Of a DNA stretch of 39,638 bases, positions 1-8,149 are shown in pieces. The notes beneath the pieces are model-generated. The model had not been told where the DNA came from, did no database searches, and worked only from the letters and a program-made list of their open reading frames with translations. The stretch lies in NCBI GenBank assembly GCA_024256165.1, contig JAKLZG010000068.1, forward strand, positions 1 to 39,638. Direction: 5' to 3'. Position 1 is the stretch's first letter; every line of letters starts with the position of its first letter. The DNA comes from Candidatus Methylarchaceae archaeon HK02M2 (lineage in GTDB: Archaea; Thermoproteota; Nitrososphaeria; Nitrososphaerales; JACAEJ01). The position numbers and the translations under genes were made by a program.

Positions 1-1
1 A

Positions 2-184
2 AATAAGGTTAATGACTTAAAAGAGATAGCATCATTTAGGGGGCGATTCTGTGAGCAAGCAAAGAATGGAGAGACTGTGATTGCCCAAGGTAAAATTGAG
101 AGAGTAATTAATACCTATGAAGATCACCACCGCATACTTTTGGGAAATAAACTGACAGACTTCATGATAGCCAATATTTCATAA
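2..184 (+). CDS. C-terminal end of a nucleotidyltransferase-like protein (5' truncated by window)
   Basis: The reading frame is open from base 2 to a TAA at 182-184 and encodes about 60 residues; the start lies outside the window. The visible part contains SFRGRFCEQAKNGE followed by AQGKIERV and a HHRILLGN stretch. This follows the same pattern as the C-terminus of the next gene (VYEGVYSGIFEIGEE, VRGKLEKV, YYRVLVGS). The two therefore look like tandem paralogues of an archaeal nucleotidyltransferase family with a conserved C-terminal beta domain. Family assignment rests on this resemblance and on recall of the family; no catalytic motif is visible in the fragment. Confidence 0.6.
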   Translation, partial: NKVNDLKEIASFRGRFCEQAKNGETVIAQGKIERVINTYEDHHRILLGNKLTDFMIANIS

Positions 185-242
185 TCTTTTATACAACGAT
201 TCGAATAAATAGTTACTATTACTTACTTCAAAAATAATTAAA

Positions 243-1304
243 ATGATTAAACGAAAGTTCAAAGATAAGGACTTCATACAAAGTCTTGAAGGCCTCTTCT
301 TTTGTGTTGTCGGATATTTGCATCCAGATGACAAGATACTGTCTTACATCAGGTATATGCCCAATACTTCTGGTGAATGGGGTAACATTTCAGCAAAGTA
401 TTCTCGTACAATGCCCTCGTATACTATACCTTATCTAATTAAAAATATTAATATATTGAGAAAAGATTATCCAGATTACATTTTCTATTCCGACATCTTT
501 AATACTTGGATGTCTGCTGTGCCCCACAAAAGGATAATGAAGTATTTTTGTCCCGAGCAAAGACTTGAACAGATATTTAAACTTGAAAAACCTGATCTTC
601 TTCAAAACAAAGCGATTAAACTAGTCACCCTAATTTCAGAAAAAAGCGGTACACCTGTGAGCTCTATCGGTGTGACAGGATCGATCCTAATAGATATCCA
701 TAGATTAGAATGTTCAGATATAGACCTTACAGTTTATGGAAGAAAAAATTCTTTAAAGATTAAAGAGACACTTTTATCTTTATACGAAGAGAAAGAGAAA
801 GATATCAGTAAGCTTCATGGAGATTCTTTGAATAGATGGTGTAAAGAGAAGGTTGAAGATTATCCACTAACCTTGGATGAAGCCAAAAAGTTATATGATA
901 GGAAGTGGAATTATGGTTTATTTGAAAGAACGAATTTCTCAATACATCCAGTAAAACTCGATTCAGAAATTACAGAACAATATGGGGATAAAATTTTCAC
1001 TCCTGTATGTGTGATAAAGATAAAGGCAACGATCTCTGAAATATCAGACTCTCTCTTTCTTCCTCATACTTATTCAGTACAAAAGGTAATTGTAGAAGAG
1101 GGCCCTGAATTACATGATATAAGAGAGGTTACTGTATATGAAGGTGTATACAGTGGAATTTTTGAGATAGGGGAGGAAATAATCGTGAGAGGAAAATTGG
1201 AGAAGGTAGTCGATAAAAGATCTCAAGAAGTATATTATCGTGTTTTGGTAGGCTCTCTCTCTGGAAAAGGAGTGGAGTATATTAAACCGATTAACCATCA
1301 ATAA
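243..1304 (+). CDS. Predicted nucleotidyltransferase with C-terminal beta domain
   Basis: A 353-residue protein. Around residues 143-167 it has GVTGSILIDIH followed by SDIDLTVYG, the G-S...DxD pattern of the DNA polymerase beta-like (minimal) nucleotidyltransferase fold, in which the acidic pair binds the catalytic metal. The C-terminal quarter (from about residue 275) matches the truncated upstream gene, so this is a tandem pair of paralogues 58 bases apart. The substrate is unknown; archaeal members of this kind are annotated only as predicted nucleotidyltransferases. The ATG at 243 is the first in-frame start. A short ATAAATATCA repeat lies just downstream, and no strong ribosome binding site is visible. 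Confidence 0.65.
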   Translation: MIKRKFKDKDFIQSLEGLFFCVVGYLHPDDKILSYIRYMPNTSGEWGNISAKYSRTMPSYTIPYLIKNINILRKDYPDYIFYSDIFNTWMSAVPHKRIMKYFCPEQRLEQIFKLEKPDLLQNKAIKLVTLISEKSGTPVSSIGVTGSILIDIHRLECSDIDLTVYGRKNSLKIKETLLSLYEEKEKDISKLHGDSLNRWCKEKVEDYPLTLDEAKKLYDRKWNYGLFERTNFSIHPVKLDSEITEQYGDKIFTPVCVIKIKATISEISDSLFLPHTYSVQKVIVEEGPELHDIREVTVYEGVYSGIFEIGEEIIVRGKLEKVVDKRSQEVYYRVLVGSLSGKGVEYIKPINHQ

Positions 1305-1320
1305 AAGACAAAATTAATGA

Positions 1321-1348
1321 ATAAATATCAATAAATATCAATAAATAA
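1321..1348. repeat. Short AT-rich tandem repeat
   Basis: The 10-mer ATAAATATCA occurs twice and then partially a third time, between the nucleotidyltransferase gene and the fwd operon. It is probably simple AT-rich intergenic sequence, possibly part of the fwd promoter region. Confidence 0.6.
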
Positions 1349-1468
1349 AGTTAACTACATGAGTAATCATCAAAAAATCAGTAATTTTTACTATAATATC
1401 TATAAAAAATTGAAATATCTAATAGAGAAAAATAGTTAAATGGTTAAGAACTAGATTTTTTGAAAATT

Positions 1469-1864
1469 ATGAGGGGATTTAAGGCTACATTATTGACTGG
1501 CAGGAGCTTAAAACAAGGTATGGGAAAGGAAGTCAGTAAGACTTCTGATAGATATAAGGAAAGTGTTTCCATCTGTGAAGTTCATCCTAATGATATGGAG
1601 AATGCAGGTCTAAAAGAAGGAGATCTTATACGTGTTACAACAAAGTTCGGTAGCATTGTTGTTAAATGTGTTCCATCAGATCATATTCCAAAGCCTGGCA
1701 TAATCTTTATTCCTTATGGACCTTATGCGAGTTCACTTATAGGCATAAGCACTGATAGTACAGGTATGCCAACATTTAAAGGAGCATCAGCTGAAGTCGA
1801 GGCAGCTCCAGAGGAAAAAGTTTTAGATATAAAGCAATTACTGACCAACCTAGTAGAGGAATAA
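1469..1864 (+). CDS. fwdD: Formylmethanofuran dehydrogenase subunit D
   Basis: The small molybdopterin-dinucleotide-binding subunit of formylmethanofuran dehydrogenase, which reduces CO2 to formyl-methanofuran or runs in reverse. Visible family signatures are LLTGRSLKQGMGKE at the N-terminus, the LKEGDLIRVTTKFG strand pair, and IIFIPYGPYASSLIG with STGMPTFKGASAEVE at the C-terminus, all typical of the FwdD/FmdD double-psi barrel. About 131 residues is normal for the family. An in-frame TTG lies at 1460, but I prefer the ATG at 1469 because MRGFKATLLTGR matches the family start. It is first in a tight fwdD-fwdB-fwdA operon (3 bases to fwdB). Confidence 0.9.
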   Translation: MRGFKATLLTGRSLKQGMGKEVSKTSDRYKESVSICEVHPNDMENAGLKEGDLIRVTTKFGSIVVKCVPSDHIPKPGIIFIPYGPYASSLIGISTDSTGMPTFKGASAEVEAAPEEKVLDIKQLLTNLVEE

Positions 1865-1867
1865 AAA

Positions 1868-3163
1868 ATGGCTGTAATAGAAGATGTAGTATGCCCGATA
1901 TGTGGATGCGTATGTGATGATATTATCGTTACAGTTGAGGACAATAAAATAAAGAAAGTAAAAAATTCATGTTCAATCTCAGCTACTAAATTCTTAAACT
2001 TCCATAAACATAGGCTCCCATCACCTTTGATAAAGAAAGATGGAGATCAGATTCCTATTAGCCTAGAAGAAGCAGTAGAAAAGGTTGCCAAAATCTTAGT
2101 AAATGCAGAATACCCAGCTATTTACGGTTTGGCCTTGTCGAGTTGTGAAGCTCAAGGTTTAGGCGTAGAGTTAGCCGAAGAAATCGGTGGGGTCATCGAT
2201 AATCAAACCGTAACATGCCACGGTCCTACTGCCTTAGGCTTACACGATGTAGGAATGCCTACTTGCACTCTTGGAGAAGTCAGACATAGGGCCGATTTGA
2301 TCGTATACTGGGGATGCAACCCTGAAGAAGCTCATCCGAGACATCTAAAAAGATACAGCGTTTTATCAAAGGGAAGGTTTAGAAAAGAAAGAGAGGAGAG
2401 GAAGATGGTGATCATAGACGTAAGGAAGACAAAAAGTACTAAACAAGCAGATCTTTTCTTACAGATTGAACCTGGTCAGGACTTTGAACTTATGTCTGCA
2501 TTACGTGTGATTTTAAACTTTGATGAGATCGAGGAAGAAAGCGTTGCTGGCTTGCCGATAGAGAAAGTCGAAGAATTTGCTGAATTATTGAGAAACTGTG
2601 AATTCGGGATCATATTCTTTGGACTAGGTCTCACTATGAGTCGAGGAAAGGAACGAAACATAGATGCAGCTGTTTCCTTAGTTCGTGATCTGAATAAATG
2701 GGCAAAATTCAGTATAATTCCTATGAGAGGACATTATAACGTAACTGGTATGAATGAAGTAACTGCTTGGCAGACAGGCTATGCTTATGCTGTAGATTTA
2801 AGCCATGGTTATCCATGGTATAACCCTGGAGAGACCTCATTTGTGGATATTTTACGAAGAGGGGAGTGTGATGCAGCACTTATAATCGCTTCTGACCCCG
2901 TTGCACATTTCCCAAAAGAAATAGCTCGAAACTTATGTAAAATACCTTTTGCTGTCATAGACCCCCATCCATCTATTAGCTCTCTTCTTGCAGATATTGT
3001 GATACCCTCCGCTTTTACAGGGATAGAAGCTGAAGGTTCAGCCTATAGAATGGATGCTGTTCCTTTGCGACTCAAAAAGGTCCTTGAGCCTCCACCAGGG
3101 ATATACTCTGATGAAGAGATAATAAGTATGATATTGGAAAAGATAAGATCTATGAGGGGGTGA
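1868..3163 (+). CDS. fwdB: Formylmethanofuran dehydrogenase subunit B (catalytic, Mo/W)
   Basis: The catalytic subunit (431 residues) of formylmethanofuran dehydrogenase, holding a bis-molybdopterin metal centre and a [4Fe-4S] cluster. The N-terminus has the cluster motif CPICGCVCDD (Cys9, Cys12, Cys16) with a further Cys35. TVTCHGPTALG places Cys117 where the family has its Mo/W-ligating cysteine (or selenocysteine); here it is an ordinary TGC codon. Later motifs such as VYWGCNPEEAHPRH and AEGSAYRMDAVPLR fit the molybdopterin oxidoreductase fold. It sits between fwdD and fwdA (5 bases to fwdA), and its stop overlaps the likely ribosome binding site of fwdA. Mo versus W use cannot be told from sequence. 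Confidence 0.95.
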   Translation: MAVIEDVVCPICGCVCDDIIVTVEDNKIKKVKNSCSISATKFLNFHKHRLPSPLIKKDGDQIPISLEEAVEKVAKILVNAEYPAIYGLALSSCEAQGLGVELAEEIGGVIDNQTVTCHGPTALGLHDVGMPTCTLGEVRHRADLIVYWGCNPEEAHPRHLKRYSVLSKGRFRKEREERKMVIIDVRKTKSTKQADLFLQIEPGQDFELMSALRVILNFDEIEEESVAGLPIEKVEEFAELLRNCEFGIIFFGLGLTMSRGKERNIDAAVSLVRDLNKWAKFSIIPMRGHYNVTGMNEVTAWQTGYAYAVDLSHGYPWYNPGETSFVDILRRGECDAALIIASDPVAHFPKEIARNLCKIPFAVIDPHPSISSLLADIVIPSAFTGIEAEGSAYRMDAVPLRLKKVLEPPPGIYSDEEIISMILEKIRSMRG

Positions 3164-3168
3164 TATAA

Positions 3169-4890
3169 ATGGAATTATTAATAAAAAATGGAGTAGTTTA
3201 CGATCCTATTAATAAGATCGATGGAGAAGTTATGGACATCGCTATTAAAGATAATAAGATAGTGGATATGGTCGATGAATCAAAGGCATACATGATAGAT
3301 GCATCGAATAAGCTTGTAATGGCCGGAGGAGTTGATGTGCATACTCATATAGCAGGACCAAAGATGAATACCGGAAGAATACTGCGTCCGGAAGATCACT
3401 ATGGGGATGTCGCACCCAAGACTCAAATAAAGCGTTCAGGAGGAGGTTATTCAACCCCATCAAGCTTTGTAATGGGATACAGATACGCTGAGATGGGCTA
3501 CACTACTGCTATAGAACCTGCAAATTCACCCATAAAGATGTTGCATTGCCATCATGAATTCAGAGATATACCTATTCTCGATAAATCTTGTTTCGTACTC
3601 TTCGGAAATAATTGGTTTGTCTGGGAGTATTTGATGGAAAACAAACTTGATGAATGCGCAGCTTATGTCGCTTGGGTTCTTAATGCGACAAAGGGTTATG
3701 CAATAAAGATTGTAGACCCAGGAGCTGTTGAGGCTTGGAAATGGGGAGATGTGGAGTTTCTGGACATATTGTGGGGTAGACCACAAACAATGGATCAACA
3801 AGTCCCACGCTTTGGAATAACGTCTAGAGATATAATAAGAGGCTTATGTAAGGTAAATAAGCTCCTAAATCTGCCTCATCCAATACATGTCCATCCAAAT
3901 GGTCTAGGTACACCTGGTAATTATCAGACAACAATAGAAACAATGGACTGTGTGAAGGATCTCGCTGATGGAGACAAGCCAATAATTCATATGACTCACG
4001 TTCAATTCAATGGATATGGTGGCTCAGACTGGGTAAATTTCAGATCTGGTGCCTATGAAATAATGAAGTATGTTAATGCCAATAAACATGTATCTATGGA
4101 TCTAGGACAAGTTATTTTCACTAATACAACTACGATGACAGGTGATGGACCTTTCGAGTATCGACTTTATCGACTTACCAAAAATAAATGGACAAATGCT
4201 GATGTAGAAGTTGAGTCTGGCGCAGGTATTGTACCAATGCACTATAAAAGGAATAACTTCGTCCATGCAGTAATGTGGGCAATCGGTTTGGAATTAGCTT
4301 TATTTGCTAAAGATCCTTGGAGAGTCTTCATTACAACAGATCATCCAAATGGCGGGCCTTTCACCAACTATCCAAAATTACTATCTTGGCTGATGAGTAA
4401 AGAAGCTAGGCAAAGGATTATTAACAAAATCCCAAAAAGAGCAAAATCCAAAACTAACTTAGAAAGTATGGATCGTGAATATTCATTTTACGAGATAGCT
4501 ACAACGACTAGGGCAGCAACCGCCAAGATACTAGGATTGAAGGATAAAGGACATCTTGGAGTCGGTGCAGATGCAGATATCTCCATATATGATATGGATC
4601 CTAAAGAGATAAATCCATCGAAGGATTACAAACAATTACGAAAAGCCTTCAGTAAGGCCATGTTTACCATCAAAGAAGGAGAAATAGTAGTAAAGGACGG
4701 AGAGACCGTCAAATCTATCGATGGAAGGGTATACTGGGTCAAGCCTAATGTACCTAGCGATCTAATGAATGCGATGGAGAGCGAATTGGCTGGTAAGTTT
4801 GATGACTACTATACGGTGTCGATGCAGAACTTTAAGATACCTGAAAGATACATTATGAGATCTACACCCATAGCCGCACACTACGGATAA
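3169..4890 (+). CDS. fwdA: Formylmethanofuran dehydrogenase subunit A (amidohydrolase-like)
   Basis: A 573-residue subunit of the amidohydrolase superfamily. In the characterised methanogen enzyme it condenses formate, made by FwdB and passed through an internal tunnel, with methanofuran. The binuclear metal site is visible: HTH (His58, His60), a lysine in GYAIKIVDPG (Lys180, the likely carboxylated lysine), HPNGLGTPGNYQTT, THVQFNGYGG and the aspartate in TTDHPNGGPFTNYP. The ATG at 3169 is preceded by GGGGGTGAT, a good ribosome binding site overlapping the end of fwdB. The family partner fwdC does not follow; the next gene is convergent. A strong hairpin lies just after the stop. Confidence 0.95.
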   Translation: MELLIKNGVVYDPINKIDGEVMDIAIKDNKIVDMVDESKAYMIDASNKLVMAGGVDVHTHIAGPKMNTGRILRPEDHYGDVAPKTQIKRSGGGYSTPSSFVMGYRYAEMGYTTAIEPANSPIKMLHCHHEFRDIPILDKSCFVLFGNNWFVWEYLMENKLDECAAYVAWVLNATKGYAIKIVDPGAVEAWKWGDVEFLDILWGRPQTMDQQVPRFGITSRDIIRGLCKVNKLLNLPHPIHVHPNGLGTPGNYQTTIETMDCVKDLADGDKPIIHMTHVQFNGYGGSDWVNFRSGAYEIMKYVNANKHVSMDLGQVIFTNTTTMTGDGPFEYRLYRLTKNKWTNADVEVESGAGIVPMHYKRNNFVHAVMWAIGLELALFAKDPWRVFITTDHPNGGPFTNYPKLLSWLMSKEARQRIINKIPKRAKSKTNLESMDREYSFYEIATTTRAATAKILGLKDKGHLGVGADADISIYDMDPKEINPSKDYKQLRKAFSKAMFTIKEGEIVVKDGETVKSIDGRVYWVKPNVPSDLMNAMESELAGKFDDYYTVSMQNFKIPERYIMRSTPIAAHYG

Positions 4891-4921
4891 ACACATAGTT
4901 TAAGCATATTAGACTCTATTT

Positions 4922-4947
4922 GGGACTGTAAAATAGCTTATAGTCCC
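4922..4947. terminator. Hairpin between convergent fwdA and HisA-like gene
   Basis: GGGACTGTAA (4922-4931) pairs with TTATAGTCCC (4938-4947) over ten base pairs, one of them G-U, around a 6-base loop. It lies between the fwd operon and the convergent gene and overlaps the last codons of the latter. It may stabilise transcript 3' ends; archaeal termination usually relies on T-tracts, so the role is inference. Confidence 0.5.
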
Positions 4948-5663
4948 ATAAGATCTTTCTTCGTTATCTTTGAAGTATGTAGAGCTGTAGAAACCAGTAC
5001 ACCAGATATACCACATTTCTGTAGTTCAATAATATCTTCGATACTATTAACACCACCTCCAAAAATAACGGGAACACTCACAGAATTCACGACTTTTTTT
5101 GATAACTCGATATTTACCCCTGATCCACTCCCTACTTTCGAGAGATCGAGAACGATAACTTCCTCTACACCTATCAATTCTAGTTTTTTTGTAAATGATT
5201 TGGGACTCAGTCTTGCTATGCTTTTACACTTCGAGAAGATTTTCTTATTCAAAATATCTATTGAAACTACAACATTTTCATATCCAGCGAATTCAAGAAT
5301 ATCTTTTAAATTCTCAATACTTTTCAGAGTTTCTGTTCCAACAACGATCTTTGAAATGCCAACTTGAAAAAGTTCTTTAACTTTTAATACATTATTAATA
5401 CCTGAATCGACCATGACCTCTAAACCACCTAATTCAGAGATCTGACGCAGAATCTCGATATTCTGACTACGTCCTAAAATGCTGTCTAAATCTGCGATAT
5501 ACAATTCATTAAAACCAAAATTCGACTTTAGAGCGAGAGCTAAATCCATCGGAGAAGAAGTTTTACATAAAAAGCTCTTTAATGGTCGATATTTTTCTCT
5601 TTTACCATACTCGGCATGAACTACTAATTTACCCATTATGTCAATAACAGGAATTACTCTCAT
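4938..5663 (-). CDS. HisA-related TIM-barrel protein of unknown reaction
   Basis: A 241-residue (beta/alpha)8 barrel. VIPVIDIMGK at the N-terminus and VVSIDILNKK in the middle supply the two aspartates expected at the HisA/HisF active site, and VMVDSGINN and IFGGGVNSIEDI match the two phosphate-binding repeats. Overall it resembles the HisA-related proteins of methanogens and H4MPT-using methylotrophs (COG1411-type, from recall) rather than true HisA, and no other his genes are nearby. It is convergent with fwdA. The C1-metabolism surroundings suggest a role in coenzyme synthesis, possibly a phosphosugar or ring rearrangement. That is inference from context only. A TATA-like CTTTATTTATG lies at 5690-5700 on the upstream side. 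Confidence 0.7.
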   Translation of the reverse strand: MRVIPVIDIMGKLVVHAEYGKREKYRPLKSFLCKTSSPMDLALALKSNFGFNELYIADLDSILGRSQNIEILRQISELGGLEVMVDSGINNVLKVKELFQVGISKIVVGTETLKSIENLKDILEFAGYENVVVSIDILNKKIFSKCKSIARLSPKSFTKKLELIGVEEVIVLDLSKVGSGSGVNIELSKKVVNSVSVPVIFGGGVNSIEDIIELQKCGISGVLVSTALHTSKITKKDLMGL

Positions 5664-5865
5664 TTTGTAAGTTCTTTTTACTAGTAAACCTTTATTTATG
5701 CTGTGTTTTTGCGATATGAATACGATGTTAGATTGATTCAGGGGAATCCGATTGACCTCAAGCTTTTACTACTTTCATGAATTATCTTTTATCTCAATCT
5801 ATTAGCATATTATCGGAAGTTTTTTTACGGGAATCACTTAAAATGTTTGGATTCAGATGGTTGCG

Positions 5866-6279
5866 TTAGAGTTCCCTTAAATTATCCATCTTCTGTTGAG
5901 CTTTTTTAAGGTCTTGTAGGAATCGGTTAAGCTCAGAGGGGGCAAAGAATTTTTGTGGTGTCGTTATGGTGACCAAGGCTAGTTCACCAGTACTCAGTAG
6001 CTGTATGTCATACAGTTCTCTTTTCTCAATTATCTTTACATCCGATGCCGATGCAGTATCGTGACTGGTTACGTGAGCTTTCGTCTTTGTCTTTTCATAA
6101 TGCTTCTTGCCCAGATCTTTAGCTACTTCTACGGCTTCTATAAACTTCGCAAATTCAGAGGGATCGAAATCTCCTGCTGGAATATCAATGATAAAATGTT
6201 GACCTCTCTCTCCTACCTTGATTTGAGCTAGGAGGGCATTGACGCAGCGTACTTCAATCACCCACTGTAGTTCAGCCAT
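5866..6279 (-). CDS. Hypothetical protein with C-terminal helix
   Basis: A 137-residue protein that I do not recognise. It begins MAELQWVIEVRCVNALLAQ, has a central polar stretch with HVTSHDTASASD, and ends in a charged helix (NRFLQDLKKAQQKMDNLREL) with coiled-coil character. There is no signal peptide or membrane segment, and only one cysteine. The start is the ATG at 6279. It stands alone, divergent from the tspO-like gene across 303 bases. It may be a small cytoplasmic protein of a lineage-specific family. The coding call rests on a single open frame with a sensible amino acid composition. Confidence 0.6.
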   Translation of the reverse strand: MAELQWVIEVRCVNALLAQIKVGERGQHFIIDIPAGDFDPSEFAKFIEAVEVAKDLGKKHYEKTKTKAHVTSHDTASASDVKIIEKRELYDIQLLSTGELALVTITTPQKFFAPSELNRFLQDLKKAQQKMDNLREL

Positions 6280-6412
6280 ATCTATCCTCTCAGGTAAAAT
6301 TATCTTTGTATTAAAGACTTTAAAGAGTATAATTTAAAGCATGTACGTCATTATTGCCTAGAAGATAGCAACAGATACTTAGTAGTTCCTGAATTTTTTG
6401 TTGCTCAATTTG

Positions 6413-6438
6413 GTCTAAAAACAAGTGAGTTTTTAGAC
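6413..6438. other. Perfect 10-bp hairpin in the intergenic region 6280-6582
   Basis: GTCTAAAAAC and GTTTTTAGAC form a perfect ten-base-pair inverted repeat around a 6-base loop. It is the main structure visible in the 303-base gap between the divergent hypothetical gene and the TspO-family gene. The rest of that gap is AT-rich, with a TATA-like AAATTTATAATAAC around 6468-6481. It could be an operator or a transcript structure. Confidence 0.5.
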
Positions 6439-6582
6439 TGTGTGGCGTAACGTAAAGGGATTCGAACAAATTTATAATAACTATTGCGCCCAAGAGTCAT
6501 AGGATTGTGAGTTGGCCTTTTCTTATAACAAATTTTCGATTGTTTTAAAAAGGCAGTGGGAGAACATATTGTAGGTGTCTAG

Positions 6583-7062
6583 ATGCGCCTTGGGAATGTT
6601 GGAAAACTTATCATAAGTATCGTGCTGTGTGAGTTAGCGGGTGTTGTTGGTTCAGTATTTACATCTCCGTCGATTCCTACTTGGTATGCTTCGCTTCAGA
6701 AGCCGAGTTTTAATCCGCCAAACTGGCTTTTTGCCCCTGTCTGGCTAATTCTCTTTGGTCTCATGGGCGTCTCAGCGTATTTAATATGGATTAAGGGGCT
6801 AGAATCCAAAGGGGTAAAAGCAGCGATTTTTATTTTTATAATTCAGCTAGTGTTAAACATGTTGTGGTCAATCATTTTCTTTGGGCTACATTCAATATTT
6901 TACGGTTTTGTTATTATAATTGTGCTTTGGATTACAATTGCTTTGACAATAATTGCGTTTGTTAGGATCTCCAAAAAGGCGGGAGCCCTGCTACTTCCAT
7001 ATATACTTTGGGTCAGTTTTGCGTTGGTTCTCAATTATTATATTTGGCTACTTAACCCGTAA
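6583..7062 (+). CDS. TspO/MBR-family membrane protein
   Basis: A 159-residue integral membrane protein with about five hydrophobic segments, the usual TspO layout and length. Family hallmarks are visible: PTWYASLQKPSFNPPNWLFA, then PVWLILFGLMGVSAYLIW, and LNMLWSIIFFGLH in the third helix. TspO proteins bind porphyrins and other tetrapyrroles or sterols; in microbes they are linked to stress and tetrapyrrole handling. Nothing in the neighbourhood points to a specific ligand. The start is the ATG at 6583. The gene appears monocistronic, with an upstream 303-base gap carrying a perfect hairpin. Confidence 0.88.
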   Translation: MRLGNVGKLIISIVLCELAGVVGSVFTSPSIPTWYASLQKPSFNPPNWLFAPVWLILFGLMGVSAYLIWIKGLESKGVKAAIFIFIIQLVLNMLWSIIFFGLHSIFYGFVIIIVLWITIALTIIAFVRISKKAGALLLPYILWVSFALVLNYYIWLLNP

Positions 7063-7154
7063 AATTGACACATCATTTGTGAATGAAAGAGGTTAAACAT
7101 CAATTTAATGAAGATAGCTCATCTAAAGGAAAATAAGAAATATGGGGGTTTTTT

Positions 7155-7283
7155 GTGCGAGCCAGATATAAGACAAAGTGCTCAGAATGTGAGGGTGACA
7201 TTAAGGTAGGTCAGGAGATAGTCAAGTACAAGGAGAGATGGATCCACAAGAAATGCATGCCTGAGGAAGAAATATTTCCTTAG
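7155..7283 (+). CDS. 42-residue zinc-ribbon-like protein
   Basis: A short reading frame from a GTG at 7155 to TAG at 7281-7283. The product contains KCSECEGDIKVGQEI and then RWIHKKC, giving CxxC followed by HxxC, the ligand set of a small single zinc-binding domain. Small archaeal proteins with the same plan (CxxC, a short glycine turn with 'I..GxEIV', then WxHxxC) are common. An upstream TAA at 7134 closes the frame, leaving GTG as the best start. Function is unknown; nucleic-acid binding is possible. The spacing of metal ligands is the main support. Confidence 0.6.
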   Translation: MRARYKTKCSECEGDIKVGQEIVKYKERWIHKKCMPEEEIFP

Positions 7284-7376
7284 TCTTTGTTTATTTTTAC
7301 AGTATAAACTTTTATTTATGTGGATTTTTTAAATTGCTGACGCATTATAATATTGTTTGACAAGGGATAACTAAGT

Positions 7377-8000
7377 ATGCCATATAAGTTTACATTCGAT
7401 TTATCACACTTATCTCAATCATTTTTTCAAGAACTTGCTAAATTTTCCAATAAAAGAAAATTACATAGAGAAATTGGAGAAAAAGTACAATATTTGGTTG
7501 AGAAATTTCGAATTGGAGAGATGACTGGGTTAAATATCTCTGACGCTTTAATAATTGTCGGAGACTTGATAGATGTTTATATAAATAATCTTACTGAAAA
7601 AGAGAGGTTTTTAAAAACTAGTAAAAGGGCTATTTTCTTACCTCATTGTTCAAGAAAATTTATGGATAATAGATGTCAAGCTCGTTTCAACCCTGAAGTT
7701 CCATCTTTTTTTTGTGCTCATTGTTCTTATGATTGTCTTGTTAATCAAGCAACAATTTTAGCAGAAAAAAGAGGTTATGACGTTTATGTCATACCAGGAA
7801 GCTCTTGTATCCCCAAACTACTTAAAAAAAATTATGAAGGAATTATCGGAGTTGCTTGTTGTGAAGAACTTAAATTGGGTATGGAATATCTCAAAAAGGT
7901 AAATCTAGTTGGACAAGGAATTTTTCTTACAAAAAATGGTTGTGCTAATACAAGATTCAGTCTTGAGAGTTTGGAAAAAATTTGTGAACCATTGAAGTAA
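7377..8000 (+). CDS. DUF116-family cysteine-rich protein
   Basis: A 207-residue protein with a helical N-terminal half and a cysteine-rich C-terminal domain of the DUF116 type: FLPHCSRKFMDNRCQARFN, FFCAHCSYDCLVNQA, a Rossmann-like VYVIPGSSCIPKLL, GVACCEELKLG and LTKNGCANTRFSLE. The arrangement suggests a metal or iron-sulfur site, but the family's reaction is not known to me. It lies just upstream of the mfn operon on the same strand, with a 149-base gap holding a small hairpin, so it need not be co-transcribed. The start at 7377 (ATG) gives the family-like N-terminus. Confidence 0.8.
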   Translation: MPYKFTFDLSHLSQSFFQELAKFSNKRKLHREIGEKVQYLVEKFRIGEMTGLNISDALIIVGDLIDVYINNLTEKERFLKTSKRAIFLPHCSRKFMDNRCQARFNPEVPSFFCAHCSYDCLVNQATILAEKRGYDVYVIPGSSCIPKLLKKNYEGIIGVACCEELKLGMEYLKKVNLVGQGIFLTKNGCANTRFSLESLEKICEPLK

Positions 8001-8006
8001 TTTAAT

Positions 8007-8029
8007 CAATACTATAGTTGCAAGTATTG
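8007..8029. terminator. Small hairpin downstream of the DUF116 gene
   Basis: CAATACT and AGTATTG form a seven-base-pair inverted repeat with a 9-base loop, seven bases after the DUF116 stop codon. It may mark the transcript end before the mfn operon. Confidence 0.35.
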
Positions 8030-8149
8030 GTAAAAATTCCATCTATAATAATAAGGAACACAATTTCTCTCATTTAAGAAGGATATAACCTGAACTGTTT
8101 AGATAAATGATAACCCTCATTTACCAGAACAATTTAATAAAAATACAAT

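Noticed and set aside
1321-1348. CRISPR-like repeat
   Set aside because: Only two full 10-base units without spacers; simple AT-rich repetition.
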